In this document: positions 61,311 through 64,000 of the stretch, piece by piece
How positions within the stretch are numbered: the stretch's first letter is position 1
Layout: each line of letters starts with the position of its first letter
Source: Trebouxia sp. TZW2008
Lineage: Eukaryota > Chlorophyta > Trebouxiophyceae > Trebouxiales > Trebouxiaceae
Direction: 5' to 3'
Assembly (NCBI GenBank): GCA_002118135.1
Contig: BDIU01000082.1
Span: forward strand, 367,386-431,385
Length of the DNA stretch: 64,000 nt
Made by a program: the position numbers and the translations under genes
Notes under the pieces: model-generated
Seen by the model: the letters and a program-made list of their open reading frames with translations, nothing else
Told to the model about the DNA's origin: nothing
Database searches by the model: none

Positions 61311-64000
61311 ATCACAAGAGCACGTCCATCTTTGCAGCGCTGTTGTATCAGTTGGCCACAAAACGCCCAGACATTGTGTGCTGTGTTAATGAGCAATTGC
61401 CATCAGAGGTGTGAGAGTTTCTGGACTTGACAGGGGCCCTCAAGAACATTTGCGTGTTGAGTTGTGGTGTAACATGAGATGCTTGCACGTGGTTGCTTGA
61501 CTGAATCGACTGTCACAACATAGCATGCAGCGAGAAGTGTGCATACTGTTTGCATGGTGCTTGCTTTAACCGTCAGAGTTTGATACAGAAGGAATCTTAA
61601 TGTAACGGGGCGCATGAAAAGGGTATGCTAGCTACGTGTCAAAGAGCCAATAAAGTTTGCCCTGTAACACTTAACAAGTTTGTCTCAAGTGGGATTCATT
61701 GTCCAGTTCATCCATTGTCAAGTTGATACTGTGGCATGTTATTGTGGCACCAAAGAGTATTTGATATTGTTGTGCATTGTCTTCCTTGGTGGGCATGCAA
61801 ATGAGTTGGGTGCAGATGCAGAAAGCGTTGAGCCCTTGACACACAGGGTTTGTTGCCAAGATTGCTAGCTTCTGTCGCTTGCAACTGCTCATCAAGCAGT
61901 GTAACAGCATCCACTGTGCAATCCTAATCAGATTGATAGTAGGAGCCAAATGTTCATGCACTGATTGCCTGCAGTGCCAGCCACTGTTGTCATGACAGAC
62001 TGCAGCATGAGTGGGTCACACACACTGCCAAGCTTTAAGATAGGCATCCGCTGAAACAGCCTTGAGATGCTTTGTGCCAGTGAACGCGTTGACTTTTGCA
62101 CGCTAAGAGACACAGCATTCCAACCTGACATAATGACAGAACAGCATGCAACTCTCAAGCGTCAGCAGACGCCAATAGGGTGCACCTTGCTAAAATTGAC
62201 TGCAGTGCTGAGCTGCTGTTTGTGTGCTGAGCAATGACCTTGACTGGTACATCATCTGACGCCTGCCATGATGAACCAACACCAACAAGCAGATTGAACG
62301 TCATTGGGTTGCAGGATGCGCAAAGACTGCTGCTTCGGAACTGCAACACTTTCAATGCAATGCAGCATAGCTGTGGCAGGGTCAGATTACATTATCAAGC
62401 ATGATATGCCACTACACGTGCTGACTGAAAAAATCTTGACCTATCAAAGTCTGCCTGCACATGTACATTTGTGACTTGCAATATGGGCTGTGGAAGCATG
62501 GAACCAAATTGTATAAATTCACATGCTCACCTCATAACTTGAACAACTCTTCATGCTTACTTCACGCTGCGATTTCAGCATCCATTCAGCGTGATTCCTC
62601 ATGCTTTTGCAGCCACCTCATTGATGTCTTCCTTACTGCATGTCACAAAATGTTTGTAAGCTACTGGTGAGATTTCATGGCAACAAGTCATGTGCTGGTG
62701 TTTATCCAATGAGAACTGCCTTTCACAGACCAAGCATTACATGACATTGGAGACTATAGCTTGTAAGCATACACTGGACAGCTGCAGCATCATCTAGCAA
62801 CCTTTGCAAAGTTTGCAAATTTGTGACATCACTCACTTGTTTACAATGATACTTGAAAGCTGAATGAACACCTTGAGGAACATTGCCAGACGCTTGTGCA
62901 GCTGCCTGTGCTGTGTCATCATCACTACATTCTTGCCTGGCCCTCCATCATTGCCCCACCAGAACTGTCTGCTGTGTCTATGCACACTCTTCGCCGTAGT
63001 GTCTCTCATCTGCAAAAGCCACACAAACCTTACCACTGCAACCTGTAAGGTGAACATGAGCTGCTTCAGAATGGTCACAAACCACTGCAACACCTGTTGC
63101 GTCTTTCAAAATTGCATGACACTGTTCAGATGACAAGCGTTGGAAGCAGCACCTTGCTTATTGCACACAGCAGGCATTGACAACCCCCGCAATCATATTG
63201 TCACTAACGGACATGATGGCGACACTGGCATGCTATTCTTAGTGAAATCTAGCTTTCTGCAAAGGCAAACAGAAGAAGGCAAGTGCCCACCTGCTATCTT
63301 TGCTGCCAAGACGCTGGATGATCTCTTGATGATCAGGCACTTTGCATCATGCTGGCCGCCTTGCCTACAGTGGAGCAGCACACTGTGTCAATAACATTCA
63401 AGAGGGTTGGCCAAGGTGGGCAGTGCTGTAGCCATGACATGCAGACAATACTTGAGCACTATGAGCTGTGCAGTCATGTCCATTCGATGTCCTTGTATGA
63501 GGTCAAAAAGCGGCAAGCCAAGTTTGCATCAGGTCAAAGTATCCTGTATGTGCTTGCTGCTGCTGCATAAGCAGTCAGCCAATGCACAGCATGCAAAAAA
63601 GTGCTTCCAAGATGCTTCTGACCAGGCAGATTACTAGCGCAAGCATTAGAGGTCATCATGACAAGAATCTGCTTTCCTGCCAAGCCTGGGTCAACAGTCA
63701 GGCACTCTTGCATTATTCATCCAATTGCAAATCAAATGTCACATGCTGTGGTCCAGAACAAACAGCAAAACAGCCAAAGTGATCTGTCACACAGTGACAG
63801 CCTGACGACCAGGCAAATCGACTCGAAGCAACACAGCTCGATCCAATCTAAACCAGAGGCAACTTCACAGGCAGCAACGAGCCCTCTAAGCGCACCGTCA
63901 CAGCAGGACCACTTGACTGAAGATCACAACTGAGGTTGCTGCATGACAGGAACTCAGACATGTCGCTCTCCATTGCTGATTGCTGGGGCCACTCATCTGC
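61311..64000. other. region of unassigned open fragments
   Basis: Several fragments look protein-like but could not be joined into a model. On the minus strand, 62355-62155 includes VLQFRSSSLCASCNPMTFNL, and 62140-61940 includes AQSISRLFQRMPILKLG; about 63030-62870 includes HRHSRQFWWGNDGGPGKNVV; 64000-63851 includes EFLSCSNLSCDLQSSGP and a stop. On the plus strand, 63349-63570 includes TILEHYELCSHVHSMSLYEV and 63658-63933 is Ser/Gln-rich. Strand choice is ambiguous for the last 700 bp. A TGTAA motif at 61601 could serve as poly(A) signal for the F-box gene. No family was recognised. Confidence 0.4.

Noticed and set aside
1..64000. CRISPR array, phage or bacterial operon
   Set aside because: No regularly spaced direct repeats, no bacterial gene order; the genes are spliced and eukaryotic.

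Overview
The window is nuclear DNA of an intron-rich eukaryote, most likely a chlorophyte green alga (a trebouxiophyte would fit, but the class is not proven). The reasons are canonical GT-AG introns with some GC-AG introns, nuclear tRNAs, a plastid-type FabZ with a leader, a plant-type three-FKBP protein of the PAS1 family, a plant-like AAAP amino-acid permease, and a protein related to the ciliary/axonemal AXDND1 and TSNAXIP1 families. There are no bacterial operons, no CRISPR array and no viral genes. All gene models below were assembled by hand from splice sites and reading phase. Every multi-exon model closes in frame.

Layout: 1-2129 has no recognised gene apart from a possible minus-strand coding start at the left edge. 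2130-7592 (-) is an AAAP amino-acid transporter. 8213-14828 (-) is a PAS1-like FKBP/TPR protein. 15620-16828 (-) is plastid FabZ, divergent from 17077-21528 (+), an RRP8-type methyltransferase; a perfect 25-bp inverted repeat sits in their shared promoter. 21802-24084 (-) is a Gly/Asn-repeat protein ending in a dehydrin-like K-segment. 24796-31197 (-) is a four-RRM RNA-binding protein, divergent from 31532-45288 (+), a 24-exon protein with AXDND1-like and TSNAXIP1-like segments. 45835-48384 (-) is a FRA10AC1 homologue, divergent from 48658-59166 (+), a kinesin-6-like motor. 60126-61310 (+) is an F-box/LRR-like protein. 61311-64000 contains only unassigned open fragments. tRNA-Lys(UUU) and tRNA-Cys(GCA) lie antisense inside introns of the AXDND1-like and kinesin genes.

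The most unusual property is not a gene. In at least five of the genes the introns carry one to several decayed, partial copies of the exon next to them (exon echoes), usually in the same orientation, often keeping the splice-site-proximal bases but carrying stops and frameshifts. They are clear in PAS1, RRP8, the dehydrin-like gene, the RRM gene and especially the AXDND1-like gene. This suggests a persistent local duplication process acting on exon-intron junctions. The introns also hold a pogo-like MITE with perfect 19-bp TIRs and TA flanks, a diverged second copy of it, and a dispersed repeat of about 100 bp with a GAAT-rich 3' tail in at least five copies.

The genes do not form one pathway. 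They are housekeeping functions: amino-acid uptake, protein folding, fatty-acid elongation, rRNA modification, RNA binding, splicing-associated FRA10AC1, cytokinesis or transport, and stress protection. They are packed with divergent promoters of about 250-330 bp.
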